Source: Zea mays (Eukaryota > Streptophyta > Magnoliopsida > Poales > Poaceae). From it: a stretch of 64,000 nt of DNA. Both the position numbers and the translations under genes were made by a program. The notes under the pieces are model-generated. The model did no database searches. It was not told the origin of the DNA and saw nothing but the letters and a program-made list of their open reading frames with translations. The first letter of the stretch is position 1; each line of letters starts with the position of its first letter. The stretch spans positions 38,186,501 to 38,250,500 of the forward strand of contig NC_050098.1 of NCBI RefSeq assembly GCF_902167145.1, in the 5' to 3' direction. Positions 53,810 through 64,000 of the stretch are shown here, piece by piece.

Positions 53810-54420
53810 TGTTGAGGACTTGTTCTCAAATAATATGAATCAAGAACAAGGCAACACAAAAGAGGGTTAAATGGTTAATGCCCTTCGTCCTTCGAAACAT
53901 TATTTCCCTTGGGATATAACGATCTTCGGACGAAGGTCATGAAGGACATACCTTCATAATTATGACATATGATAATGAATGAAAAACATGTGAAATACAA
54001 AAGATAACACAAACATTTATATATTATTATTAAATCATTTCTATTCTATTAACACGGAAAAATAGAAATGACATTAAATTACAAGTGTACCTTCGGCTTG
54101 AATGAAAGCAAATGTACAAGCGTGATGTGTCCGTGATTACCGGATCGTGTGAACAGTACCGGGATACTGTTCACCTATTTATAGGCACAGGATGCAACCT
54201 GTGCAAAATTACATTTATGTCCTTTACAAATCAACTACAATGATGACACAAAACATCATGGGTCTTTAAGTCAATTCATCTTTAAGTCGGTTCGATCCTT
54301 CATCTTGAGATTTGTCTTTGTGCCGAAGCTGTACAGATAATAGCTTCGTCGTTTGCTTCTGAGAAGAACTTTCGAAGGTGTTCTTTTTAGGATCTTCGAC
54401 TATGAAGCATACCCCAAACA
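53810..54420 (-). repeat. 5' LTR of the cinful-like element (611 bp)
   Basis: Plus-strand ends TGTTGAGGAC and CCCCAAACA. Minus-strand TATA at 54176-54183. A perfect 10-bp-arm inverted repeat (GTGAACAGTA/TACTGTTCAC) adjoins it at 54149-54174. GGTAG (54421-54425) is the target duplication copy. Confidence 0.92.
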
Positions 54421-55560
54421 GGTAGAGCACTGGAACAATGCATCGGCGTTCTCCGGCGTAGGTTAGCCGCATTACTGGGCGGCGGCGCCGCTTGCGGTCG
54501 GCGTGGTGAGGGAGAGATGAGGGGGAGTGTCAGTTGTTGATCATGGAATGGACGACCAAGATTATGTCTAGCGTACCGGTTCAGTTAGGACTCCTCACAA
54601 CCATAGATCGAAGAATGAGCGAACCAAATTAGATCGGCCGTTTTAAAATCTGGACAGATGTCATTGGTCCATACCTCTTCGTTTTGGTCTTTTCTCTAAA
54701 GAGCCCTCAGATTTCTTTTAAATCAACCCGCCATCCACACTAGTTCGAAAGTAATTATAAGTTGGTCCTTTTCTTCACAGATTCAACCCTAGATCTTTAG
54801 AGATTGTAACCCACCGTCCAACTCACTGAATAAATATAAAATAAGTCAGAAAAATGTTTTTTAATTATAAAATAATTCCATAAAACTTAAGAAATGCATG
54901 ATTTCTCCATTTTTGCTTTGAATTAACCCGTTCAAGTTGTGTTAGCTTCGTAATAAAATTACCTACGTAGAGACGACATTATTTGTACCATAAAACATAT
55001 TTTTACAAATAGATATTGCTTTAGCCTATGATTAGTAGATTAATCCTGCTAACCAAAGTTAAATTGGTCCATGATGATAATTTGACTAAAATATAATTTC
55101 TAATCAAGATAATCTAAGGGAGGCAGGAAGAGACGAGGAAAGAGATGAAGGTTAATAAATGATGACAACTGGAAGGAGGAGCAGAAGGAAGCGCTAGTGT
55201 TTGTTGCTTAAGGCTTATCTTATCTGGTTGTTAGGCGAGTCGTGGAGAAAAATAGATCTACGCATTTTGGACGTGATGCACGACAGTGGAGACTACCAGG
55301 ATGAGCCGCTCGAGGTCCTTTAGTTCTCTATGGTGATTTGGAAGAATCTGAATGTGGGAGGAAGAGATGAATAAAGAGATGGAAAGTTGGGAATTAATAA
55401 ACAACAGTGATAGGAAAAAGGAGAAGCGCTCGTGGTTGTTGCTTGGTTAGGCAAAACGTGGAGAAAAAATAGATCTACACGTTTTAGGCATGACGGACGA
55501 CGGTGGAAACTCGTGCGATATAAAGATAAAGACCAGTACAATACCCGCATGTTGCGGTGG
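54421..55560. other. Low-copy-looking DNA between the cinful-like element and gypsy-D
   Basis: No transposon protein motif is seen. The first 100 bp are GC-rich (GGGCGGCGGCGCCGC near 54478), the rest AT-rich. A diverged duplication is present at 55125-55510. It is the continuation of 44385-44940 if the cinful-like element is removed. GGTGG (55556-55560) is the expected gypsy-D target duplication. Confidence 0.4.
55125..55510. repeat. Diverged direct duplication (about 160 bp, offset about 225 bp)
   Basis: Left copy about 55125-55292, right copy about 55354-55510. Shared stretches include GTGGAGAAAAATAGATCTAC (one extra A in the right copy) and GAAGCGCT...GTTGTTGCTT. Many substitutions and small gaps separate them, so the duplication is old. 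Confidence 0.65.
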
Positions 55561-56060
55561 TGTCGGGGACCATAATTAGGGGTACCCTCAAGGCTCCTAA
55601 TTCTCAGTTGGTAAACCCCATCAACATAAAGCTGCAAAGGCCTGATGGGTGCGATTAAGTCAGGGACCAGTCCATTCGAGCAACTCGATCACGCCTCGCC
55701 CGAGCCTAGCCTCAGACAAGGGCAGCCGACCCCGGAGGATTTCCGTCTCACCCGAGGCCCCCCTCCAGCGGCGAACATATTTCCGGCTCGCCCGAGGCCC
55801 TGCCTTCGCTAAGAGGCAACCCTGACCAAATCGCCGCACCAACCGACCAAATCGCAGGAGCATTTAATGCAAAGGTGGCATGACACCTTTATCCTGACGT
55901 GCGCCCCCCAGCCGGCAGAGCCGAAGTGACCGCCGTCACTTCGCCGCTCCACTGACCGACCTGACAGAAGGGCAGCGCCGCCTGCGCCACTCCGACTGCG
56001 GTGCCACTTGACAGAGTGAAACTGACAGGCAGTCAGGCCCTGCCGAAGGCATCATAGGAA

Positions 56061-56539
56061 ACTCCGCTCCGCCCAACCCAGGGCTCGGACTTGGGCTCAG
56101 CCCCAGAAGACGACGAACTCCGCTCCGCCCGACCCAGGGCTCGGACTCGGGCTCAGCCCCAGAAGACGGCGAACTTCGCTCCGCCCGACCCAGGGCTCGG
56201 ACTCGGGCTCAGCCCCGGAAGACGGCGAACTCCGCTCCGCCCGACCCAGGGCTCGGACTCGGGCTCAGCCCCGGAAGACGGCGAACTCCGCTCCGCCCGA
56301 CCCAGGGCTCGGACTCAGGCTAAGTCCCGGAAGACGGCGAACTCCGCTCCACCCGACCCAGGGCTCGGACTTGGGCTCAGCCCTAGAAGACGGCGAACTC
56401 CGCTCCGCCCGACCCAGGGCTCGGACTTGGGCTCAGCCCCAGAAGACGACGAACTCCGCTCCGCCCGACCCAGGGCTCGGACTTGGGCTCAGCCCTAGAA
56501 GACGAAGAACTCCGCCTCGCCCGACCCAGGGGCTCGGAC
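56061..56539 (+). repeat. 56-bp minisatellite in the gypsy-D LTR (about 8.5 copies)
   Basis: The phrase CCCAGGGCTCGGACT recurs with its last C at 56090, 56146, 56202, 56258, 56314, 56370, 56426, 56482 and (one base longer) 56539, so the period is 56 bp. Between lies a GCTCAGCCCCAGAAGACG block and a GAACTCCGCTCCGCCCGA block. The open frames here are repeat artefacts. Confidence 0.95.
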
Positions 56540-56986
56540 TCGACCTCGACCACGGAAGACAGACTCGACCTCGGCTTCGGAGGAGCTTCCACATCGCCCA
56601 ACCTAGGGCGCAGGCCAGCCACGTCAACAGGAGGCGCCATCATCACCCTACCCCGAGCTGACTCGGGCCACAGGGAACAAGACTGGCGTCCCATCTGGCT
56701 AGCTCCGCCAGATAGGCAATGATGGCGCCCCGCGTACTCTGTGACGACGGCGGCTCTCAGCCCCCTTACGGAAGCAAGAGGACGTCAGCAAGGACTCAAG
56801 CGCTCCGACAGCTGTCCCTCCGCCAGGCTCCATCGCTCCTCCGACGGCCACGACATCACACCAGCTGGGTGCCAAAATCTCTCCGGCTGCCACAACGGCA
56901 TGTACTTAGGGCGCTAGCTCTCCTCCGCTAGACACGTAGCACTCTGCTACACCCCCCATTGTACACCTGGATCCTCTCCTTACGCC

Positions 56987-56994
56987 TATAAAAG
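56987..56994 (+). promoter_or_regulatory. TATA box of the gypsy-D 5' LTR
   Basis: TATAAAAG in TTACGCCTATAAAAGGAAGG, 309 bp before the LTR end. Confidence 0.7.
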
Positions 56995-57297
56995 GAAGGA
57001 CCAGGGCCCTCTTAGAGAGGGTTGGCCGCGCGGGGACGAGGACGAGACAGGCGCCCGCTTGGAGCCGCTCGCTCCCTCTCCCGCGTGGACGCTTGTAACC
57101 CCCTACTGCAAGCGCACCCGACCTGGGCGCGGGACGAACACGAAGGCCGCGGGATTCCCACCTCTCTCACGCCGGTCTCCGGCCGCCTCGCTCTCCCCCC
57201 TTCGCGCTCGCCCTCGCGCTCGACCCATCTGGGCTGGGGCACGCGGCGACATTCACTAGTCGGCCCAGGGACCCCCCGGTCTCGAAACGCCGACAGT

Positions 57298-57315
57298 TGG
57301 CGCGCCAGGTAGGGG
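57298..57315 (+). other. Primer binding site of gypsy-D
   Basis: TGGCGCGCCAGGTAGGGG two bases after the LTR. Shared with gypsy-A except for two bases. The tRNA was not identified. Confidence 0.75.
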
Positions 57316-57355
57316 CCTGCTGCGTGTTGACGAACAGCTTCCCGTCAAGCTCCAG

Positions 57356-60300
57356 ATGGGCAGTCTCCAGCAACCTCTCCAACCCGGGACGGTGCTCCGT
57401 TTCGGGAGTCTTGAGTTCATGTCCCTCGACGGCAGCTACGACCTGATACTCCTTCCACCGCCGCGCGACAACGACAATGGCGGCCGACAGCCCGCCCGCC
57501 GGCGGCGGAATCGACGACGTCTTCCCCATGTGGTGGAAGAACAACCTTCGAGAGCATCCCGCCCTTTTCCCCGCCGACGGAGGGGAAGGCAGGGCGACCA
57601 AGGCCAAGCAGGAGGCAGCGCCTCGTTGGCTGTCGAGCGAGTCGACAGCGCCGGCACCCCAACGGGGGGCGCACCGGGTATCGACTTCGCGCTTGATACG
57701 AAGACGAGCACCATCTCCCCGCAACACGCCAATCCCGAGCAAGCGGACGACGCCAGCGCGCTCGTGAAAAGCTTGCTGGACGTTACCCTCGTACCTGAGA
57801 CGACGGTGCAGTCAGTCCCCGACGTGACTTTATCGCCGCTCGTCGACCAAGAGGTACCGACCGATTCCCATCCCACGTCATTTGGATTCAGCCTCAACCC
57901 GCCTAGCGACCTCGCTTTGGCGGGCGCTCTCGTAGAGGCGAGTCCAAACCCTCTGGGGTTTCGCATGCGGTCGCCTTGGGACCGGCTGACGGACGTCTCG
58001 ACCTACGGGCCCTCTGGGTCCGAGGAAGACGACGAGCCCAGCATCTGTTGGGATTTCTCTGGACTTGGCAACCCCAGTGCCATGCGGGACTTCATGACCG
58101 CATGTGACTACTGCCTCTCCGACTGTTCCGACGGTAGCCGCAGCCTCGGCGACGAGGACTGCGGCCCAAGCCGCGAATGTTTCCACGTCGATCTAGGGGG
58201 TCCCTCCGAAGGCAATCATCTCGGCATGCCGGAGGACGGTGATCTCCCTAGGCCGGTGCCCCGCGTTGACATCCCACGGGAGCTAGCTGTGGTCCCCGTT
58301 CAGGCGGGGGGCCATGACCCATAGCTCGAGCAAATCCGCGGGGTGCAGGCCAGGCTCGACGAGGGAGCATGAGCGCTTGAGCCGATCCGCCGAGACGTCG
58401 GGCAGGCATGGGCGGGCCAACCCCCGGCCGGAGAAATACGTCATCTGCCCCAGGGTTTCTAGCACCGCGTCGCCGACGACGTCAGGGTCATGTCGCCACC
58501 CGCATCTAGTGGGGTCGGCCAGAACCTGGCTGCAGCAGCGATGCTTCTCCGTGCGATGCCGGAGCCATCAACCACCGAGGGTCGGCGAATCCAGGGGGAG
58601 CTCAAGAATCTCCTGGAAGGCGCTGCGGTCCGACGGGCCGAGAGCTCTGCCTCCCGAAGGCAGGGGTACCCCTCGGAACCTCATGCCGCGACTTCCCGAT
58701 TCATGCGGGAAGCCTCGGTCTACACCGGGCACACGCGCAACACCGCGCCTGCGGCCCCGTGCCGCCTCGGCAACGAACACCATCGCCGCGACCGTCGGGC
58801 CCACCTCGACGAGAGGATGCGCCGAGGCTACCACCTCAGGCGTGGGGGACGCTACGACAGCGGGGAGGATCGGAGTCCCTCGCCCGAACCACCCGGTCCG
58901 CAGGCCTTCAGCCGGGCCATCCGACGGGCACCGTTCCCGACCCGGTTCCGACCCCTGACTACTATCACAAAGTACTCGGGGGAGACGAGACCGGAACTGT
59001 GGCTCGCGGACTACTGTCTGGCCTGCCAACTGGGTGGAACGGACGATGACAACCTCATCATCCGCAACCTCCCCCTGTTCCTCTCCGACACCGCTCGCGC
59101 CTGGTTGGAGCACCTGCCTCCGGGGCAGATCTCCAACTGGGACGACCTAGTCCAAGCTTTCGCCGGCAATTTCCAGGGCACGTACGTGCGCCCCGGGAAT
59201 TCCTGGGACCTCCGAAGCTGCCGACAGCAGCCGGGAGAGTCTCTCCGGGACTACATCCGGCGATTCTCGAAGCAGCGCACCGAGCTGCCCAACATCACCG
59301 ACTCGGATGTCATCGGCGCGTTCCTCGCCGGCACCACCTGCCGCGACCTGGTGAGCAAGTTGGGTCGCAAGACCCCCACCAGGGCGAGCGAGCTGATGGA
59401 CATCGCCACCAAGTTCGCCTCCGGCCAGGAGGCGATCGAGGCTATCTTCCGAAAGGACAAGCAGCCCCAGGGCCGCCCATTAGAAGATGCTCCCAAGGCG
59501 TCGACTCAGCGCGGCGCCAAGAAGAAAGGCAAGAAGAAGTCGCAAGCGAAACGCGACGCCGCCGACGTGGACCTTGTCGCCGCCGCTGAGTACAAGAACC
59601 CTCGGAAACCCCCCAGAGGTGCCAACCTTTTCGACAAGATGCTCAAGGAGCCGTGCCCCTATCACCAGGGGCCCGTCAAGCACACCCTTGAGGAGTGCGT
59701 CATGCTTCGGCGCCACTTCCACAGGGCCGGGCCACCAGCGGAGGGTGGCAGGGCCCGCGACGACGACAAGAAGGAAGATCACCAAGCAGGAGAGTTCCCC
59801 GAGGTCCGCGACTGCTTCATGATCTACGGTGGGCAAGCGGCGAATGCCTCGGCTCGGCACCGTAAGCAAGAGCGTCGGGAGGTCTGTTCGGTGAAGGTGG
59901 CGGCGCCAGTCTACCTAGACTGGTCCGACAAGCCCATCACCTTCGACCAAGCTGACCACCCCGACCACGTGCCGAGCCCGGGGAAATACCCGCTCGTCGT
60001 CGACCCCGTCATCGGCGACGTCAGGCTCACCAAGGTCCTTATGGACGGAGGCAGCAGCCTCAACATCATCTACGCCGAGACCCTCGGGCTCCTGCGTGTC
60101 GATCTGTCCTCCGTCCGAGCAGGCGCTGCGCCCTTCCATGGGATTATTCTCGGGAAGCGCGTCCAGCCCCTCGGACAACTCGACCTTCCTGTCTGCTTCG
60201 GAACGCCCTCCAACTTCCAAAGGGAGATCCTGACGTTCGAGGTGGTCGGGTTCCGAGGGACCTACCACGCGGTACTGGGAAGACCATGCTACGCGAAGTT

Positions 60301-60604
60301 CATGGCCGTCCCCAACTACACCTACCTGAAGCTCAAGATGCCGGGCCCCAACGGGGTCATCACCGTCGGCCCCACGTACAAACACGCGTTCGAATGCGAC
60401 GTGGAGTGCGTGGAGTACGCCGAGGCCCTCGCCGAGTCCGAGGCCCTCATCGCTGACCTGGAAAGCCTCTCTAAGGAGGTGCCAGACGTGAAACGTCATG
60501 CCGGCAACTTCGAGCCAGTGGAGACGGTCAAGATCATCCCCCTCGACCCCAGCGGCGACGCCTCCAAGCAGATCCGGATCGGCTTCGGGCTCGATCCCAA
60601 ATAG
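57356..60604 (+). pseudogene. gypsy-D gag-protease polyprotein with in-frame stops
   Basis: ATG 57356 opens with VLRFGSLEFMSLDGSYDLIL. The first 322 codons are acidic and low-complexity to TAG 58322; further in-frame stops follow at about 58370 (TGA) and 58460 (TAG), then a clean 704-codon stretch. That holds the gag core (TITKYSGETRPELWLADYCL, LPPGQISNWDDLVQAFAGNF, RFSKQRTELPNITDSDVIGA), a Lys-rich part, an atypical knuckle-like CPYHQGPVKHTLEEC near 59655-59700 (Cys-His-His-Cys rather than CCHC), and the aspartic protease with VLMDGGSSLNIIYAETLG near 60040 and a flap/HAVLGRPCYAKF segment. The TAG at 60602 separates it in frame from pol. All the stops can be derived from Gln or Arg codons by C-to-T change. 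Confidence 0.88.
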
Positions 60605-63600
60605 GAAGCAGTGCTCGTCGACTTTCTCTGCGCGAACGCCGACGTCTTCGCGTGGAGTCCCTCGGACATGCCCGGCATACCGAGGGATGTCGCCGAGCAC
60701 TCGCTGGATATTCGGGCCGGAGCCCGACCCGTCAAGCAGCCTCTGCGCCGATTCGACGAGGAGAAGCGCAGAGCGATAGGCGAGGAGATCCACAAGCTAA
60801 TGGCGGCAGGGTTCATCAAAGAGGTATTCCATCCCGAATGGCTTGCCAACCCTGTGCTTGTGAGAAAGAAAGGGGGGAAATGGCGGATGTGTGTAGACTA
60901 CACTGGTCTCAACAAAGCATGTCCGAAGGTTCCCTACCCTCTGCCTCGCATCGATCAAATCGTGGATTCCACTGCTGGGTGCGAAACCCTGTCTTTCCTC
61001 GATGCCTACTCAGGGTATCATCAAATCAGGATGAAAGAGTCCGACCAGCTCGCGACTTCTTTCATCACACCCTTCGGCATGTACTGCTATGTCACCATGC
61101 CGTTCGGCTTGAGGAATGCGGGCGCGACGTACCAGCGGTGCATGAACCATGTGTTCGGCGAACACATTGGCCGCACGGTCGAGGCCTACGTCGATGACAT
61201 CGTAGTCAAGACGAGGAAAGCTTCCGACCTCCTTTCCGACCTTGAAGTGACATTCCGATGTCTCAAGGCGAAAGGCGTCAAGCTCAATCCCGAGAAGTGT
61301 GTCTTCGGGGTGCCCCGAGGCATGCTCTTGGGGTTCATCGTCTCCGAGCGGGGCATCGAAGCCAACCCGGAGAAGATCGCAGCCGTCACCAGCATGGGGC
61401 CCATCAAGGACTTGAAAGGCGTACAGAGGGTCATGGGATGTCTCGCGGCTCTGAGCCGTTTCATCTCACGCCTCGGCGAAAGAGGTCTACCTCTGTACCG
61501 CCTCTTAAGGAAGGCCGAGTGCTTCACTTGGACCCCTGAGGCCGAGGAAGCTCTCAGGAACTTGAAGGCGCTCCTCACAAAGGCACCTATCTTGGTGCCT
61601 CCAGCTGCCGGAGAAGCCCTCTTGGTCTACGTCGCCGCGACCACTCAGGTGGTTAGCGCCGCGATTGTGGTCGAGAGGCAAGAAGAGGGGCATGCATTGC
61701 CCGTTCAGAGGCCAGTTTACTTCGTCAGCGAGGTACTGTCTGAAACCAAGATCCGCTACCCACAAGTTCAGAAGCTGCTGTATGCAGTGATCCTGACACG
61801 GTGGAAGTTGTGACACTACTTCGAATCTCATCCGGAAACTGTGGTGTCATCCTTCCCCCTGGGGGAGATCATCCAGTGCCGAGAGGCCTCAGGTAGGATT
61901 GCAAAGTGGGCGGTGGAAATCATGGGCGAGACAATCTCGTTCGCCCCTCGGAAGGCCATCAAGTCCCAGGTTTTGGCGGACTTCGTGGCCGAATGGGTCG
62001 ACACCCAGCTACCGACGGCTCCGATCCAACCGGAGCTCTGGACCATGTTTTTCGACGGGTCGTTGATGAAGACGGGAGTCGGCGCAGGCCTACTCTTCAT
62101 CTCGCCCCTCGGGAAACACCTACGCTATGTGCTACGCCTCCATTTCCCGGCGTCCAACAATGTGGCTGAGTATGAGGCTCTGGTCAACGGGTTGCGGATC
62201 ACCATCGAGCTAGGGGTCCGGCGCCTCGACGCCCGCGGTGACTCGCAGCTCGTCATCGACCAAGTCATAAAGAACTCCCACTGCCGCGACCCGAAGATGG
62301 AGGCCTACTGCGATGAGGTTCGGCGCTTGGAGGACAAGTTCTACGGGCTCGAGCTCAACCACATCGCTCGGTGCTACAACGAGACTGCGGACGAGCTGGC
62401 TAAAATAGCCTCGGGGCGAACAACGGTTCCCTCGGACGTCTTCTCTCGGGATCTGCATCAACCTTCCGTCAAGATCGACGACACGCCCGAGCCTGAGGCG
62501 CCCTCGGCCCAGTCTGAGGTACCCTCGGCCCAGCCCGAGGCACCCTCAGCTCGGCCCGAGGCGCCCTCGGTTCAGCCCGAGGTACCCTCGGCCCCCGAGG
62601 GTGAGGCACTGCGCGTCGAGGAGGAGCGAAGCGGGGCCACGCCTGATCGAAACTGGCAGACCCCGTACCTGCAATATCTCCACCAAGGAGAACTACCCCT
62701 CAACCGAGCCGAGGCTCGGCGGGTGGCGCGGCGCGCCAAGTCGTTCGTCTTGCTGGGCGATGAGAAGGAGCTCTACCACCGCAGCCCCTCTGGCATCCTC
62801 CAGCGATGCATCTCCGTCGCCGAAGGTCAGGAACTCCTGCGAGAGATACACTCGGGGGCTTGCGGCCATCACGCAGTGCCTCGAGCCCTTGTCAGGAATG
62901 CCTTCCGACAAGGCTTCTACTGGCCGACGGCGGTGGCCGACGCCACTAGAATTGTCCGCACCTGTGAAGGGTGTCAATTCTACGCGAGGCAGACCCACCT
63001 GCCTGCTCAGGCTCTGCAGACGATACCCATCACCTGGCCTTTCGCTGTGTGGGGTCTGGATCTCGTCGGCCCCTTGCAGAAGGCACCCGGGGCTACACGC
63101 ACCTGCTGGTCGCCATCGACAAATTCTCCAAGTGGATCGAGGTCCGACCTCTGAATAGCATCAGGTCTGAGCAGGCGGTGGCGTTCTTCACCAGCATCAT
63201 CCATCGCTTCGGGGTCCCGAACTCCATCATCACCGACAACGGCACCCAGTTCACCGGTAGAAAGTTCTTGGACTTCTGCGAGGATCACCACATCCGGGTG
63301 GACTAGGCCGCCGTGGCTCATCCCATGTCAAATGGGCAAGTAGAGCGTGCCAACGACATGATTCTATAAGGGCTCAAGCCTCGGATCTACAATGACCTCA
63401 ACAAGTTCGGCAAGCGATGGATGAAGGAACTCCCCTCGGTGGTCTGGAGCCTGAGGACAACGCCGAGCCGAGCCACGGGCTTCACGCCGTTCTTCCTAGT
63501 CTACGGGGCCGAGGCCGTCTTGCCCACAGACCTGGAATACGGCTCCCCGAGGATGAGGGCCTACAGCGATCAAAGCAACCAAGCTAGCCGAGAAGACTCG

Positions 63601-63894
63601 CTGGACCAGCTGGAGGAGGCTCGGGACAAGGCCTTACTACACTCGGCGCGGTACCAGCAGTCCCTGCGACGCTACCACGCCCGAGGGGTCCGGTCCCGAG
63701 ACCTCCAGGTGGGCGACCTGGTGCTTCGGCTGTGACAAGACGCCTGAGGGAGGCACAAGCTCACGCCCCCCTGGGAGGGACCATTCGTCATCGCCGAGGT
63801 TCTGAAGCCCGGAACGTACAAGCTGGCCAACAGCCAAGGCGAGGTCTACGGCAACGCTTGGAACATCCAACAGCTACGTCGCTTCTACCCTTAA
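60605..63894 (+). pseudogene. gypsy-D pol (reverse transcriptase, degenerate RNase H, archaeal-type RNase H, integrase)
   Basis: In frame with gag-protease after TAG 60602. Reverse transcriptase: HPEWLANPVLVRKKGGKWRM, DYTGLNKACPKVPYPLPRID, MPFGLRNAGATYQRCM, YVDDIVVKT near 61190. The first RNase H has LLVYVAATTQVVSAAIVV near 61620, without the first catalytic Asp. The second RNase H starts ELWTMFFDGSLMKTG at 62035 (SNNVAEYEALVNGLRI, GDSQLVI, NETADELAKI). A Pro/Glu/Ser repeat linker (62494-62600) follows. Integrase: HSGACGHHAV, CEGCQFYAR, WGLDLVGPLQ, ITDNGTQFTG, NGQVERAN, WEGPFIVAEVLKPGTYKL, ending RFYP-stop at 63892-63894. Breaks: TGA 61811, a missing G near 63087-63092, TAG 63304, TAA near 63367 and TGA 63733. 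Confidence 0.9.
62494..62600 (+). repeat. 21-bp tandem repeat in the RNase H-integrase linker of gypsy-D
   Basis: Four full units plus a partial one of GAGGYRCCCTCGGCYCAGCCC, encoding E-(V/A)-P-S-A-Q-P heptapeptides. Unit length is a multiple of three, so copy number can change without shifting the frame. Confidence 0.9.
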
Positions 63895-64000
63895 GATGTT
63901 TTCAAGTTGTTCATATACCTCGCAACCACGCAAAGTTTAGTCATCAAGGAAGGGTCGGCCTCGCCTCGGCAAAGCCCGACCCTCCCTTGGGGGCTAAAAG
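63895..64000 (+). other. Start of the gypsy-D 3' non-coding region
   Basis: Holds an inverted GGGTCGG.../...CCCGACCC block followed by CTTGGGGGCTAAAAG, as at the same place in gypsy-A. It ends at the window edge. Confidence 0.6.

Larger units (their letters stand above)
44941..54420 (-). mobile_element. Cinful-like Tat-lineage element: pol plus antisense gene, no gag (9480 bp)
   Basis: LTRs at 44941-45553 and 53810-54420, near-perfect target duplication GATAG/GGTAG, primer site at 53791-53808. The minus strand encodes protease, reverse transcriptase, two RNase H domains and integrase (53766 to 49826). The first coding lies only about 25 nt after the primer site and already belongs to the protease region; no gag sequence is present. 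The plus strand carries an antisense gene (46016-48989) homologous to that of the zeon-like element. LTR divergence about 20 in 611. Confidence 0.92.
55561..57295 (+). repeat. 5' LTR of gypsy-D (1735 bp)
   Basis: Begins TGTCGGGGACCATAATTAGG and ends ACGCCGACA. GC-rich, with a 56-bp minisatellite at 56061-56539 and a TATA box at 56987-56994. Confidence 0.9.
55561..64000 (+). mobile_element. gypsy-D: Tat-lineage Ty3/gypsy element, 5' LTR, gag and pol; 3' end outside the window
   Basis: The 5' LTR is 55561-57295 with TGTCGG/CCGACA ends, primer site at 57298, gag-protease 57356-60604 and pol 60605-63894, then the start of the 3' non-coding region. It carries the dual RNase H arrangement of the Tat lineage. 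Gag, primer site and LTR start (TGTCGGGG..ATAATTAGGG) are related to gypsy-A. Many stops, mostly explicable by C-to-T changes, show an old or heavily methylated copy. Age cannot be derived because the 3' LTR is missing. Confidence 0.92.

Noticed and set aside
56091..56722. Long proline/arginine-rich open frames on both strands
   Set aside because: They are readings of the 56-bp minisatellite in the gypsy-D LTR (period not a multiple of three, so frames rotate); no protein family.

Overview
This window looks like intergenic chromosome DNA from a large grass genome, most likely maize (Zea). It is packed with nested LTR retrotransposons: Sirevirus-lineage Ty1/copia elements (Opie/Ji-like), a chromovirus with very long LTRs (Tekay-like), and Tat-lineage Ty3/gypsy elements (cinful/zeon-like and two elements of another family). 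Family names come from remembered sizes and motifs and were not searched. I found no rRNA or tRNA gene, no CRISPR array and no convincing ordinary host gene.

Layout, left to right. 1-2897: 3' end of a plus-strand Sirevirus (copia-A), inserted in the gag of a minus-strand Tekay-like element (2898-7917). That element lies in the 3' untranslated part of a minus-strand gypsy element (gypsy-A, pieces 7918-10465, 19415-19836 and 27222-28552). Gypsy-A is also split by a young, nearly intact Sirevirus (Opie-like, 10466-19414) and by a gag-only zeon-like element (19837-27221). Gypsy-A itself lies in the pol gene of an older minus-strand Sirevirus (copia-B, 28553-44384). Copia-B also carries a 1235-bp hAT-type DNA transposon (30070-31304) and, inside its own 5' LTR, a plus-strand relative (copia-C, 34476-43244). 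44385-44940 and 54421-55560 are low-copy-looking DNA split by a pol-only cinful-like element (44941-54420). 55561-64000 is the 5' part of a plus-strand Tat-lineage gypsy element (gypsy-D) that runs off the window.

Most insertions have TG...CA ends, a primer binding site and target-site duplications, so the relative order can be read. By-eye LTR comparison gives about 7 substitutions in 1258 bp for the Opie-like element, about 11 in 662 for the zeon-like one, about 20 in 611 for the cinful-like one, and about 24 in 833 for copia-C. At 1.3e-8 substitutions per site per year this is roughly 0.2, 0.6, 1.3 and 1.1 million years.

The most interesting content is the pair of Tat-lineage elements. 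One carries gag but no pol, the other carries protease to integrase but no gag. They share LTR ends, a near-identical primer site, a tandem-repeat block and a homologous antisense gene. That gene lies on the opposite strand with its own TATA box, at least one intron at a conserved position, basic stretches and a coiled coil. This looks like a two-part retrotransposon system with a captured or evolved antisense gene. A second point is a 3'-splice-site-like motif between gag and pol in all three Sireviruses that show this junction.
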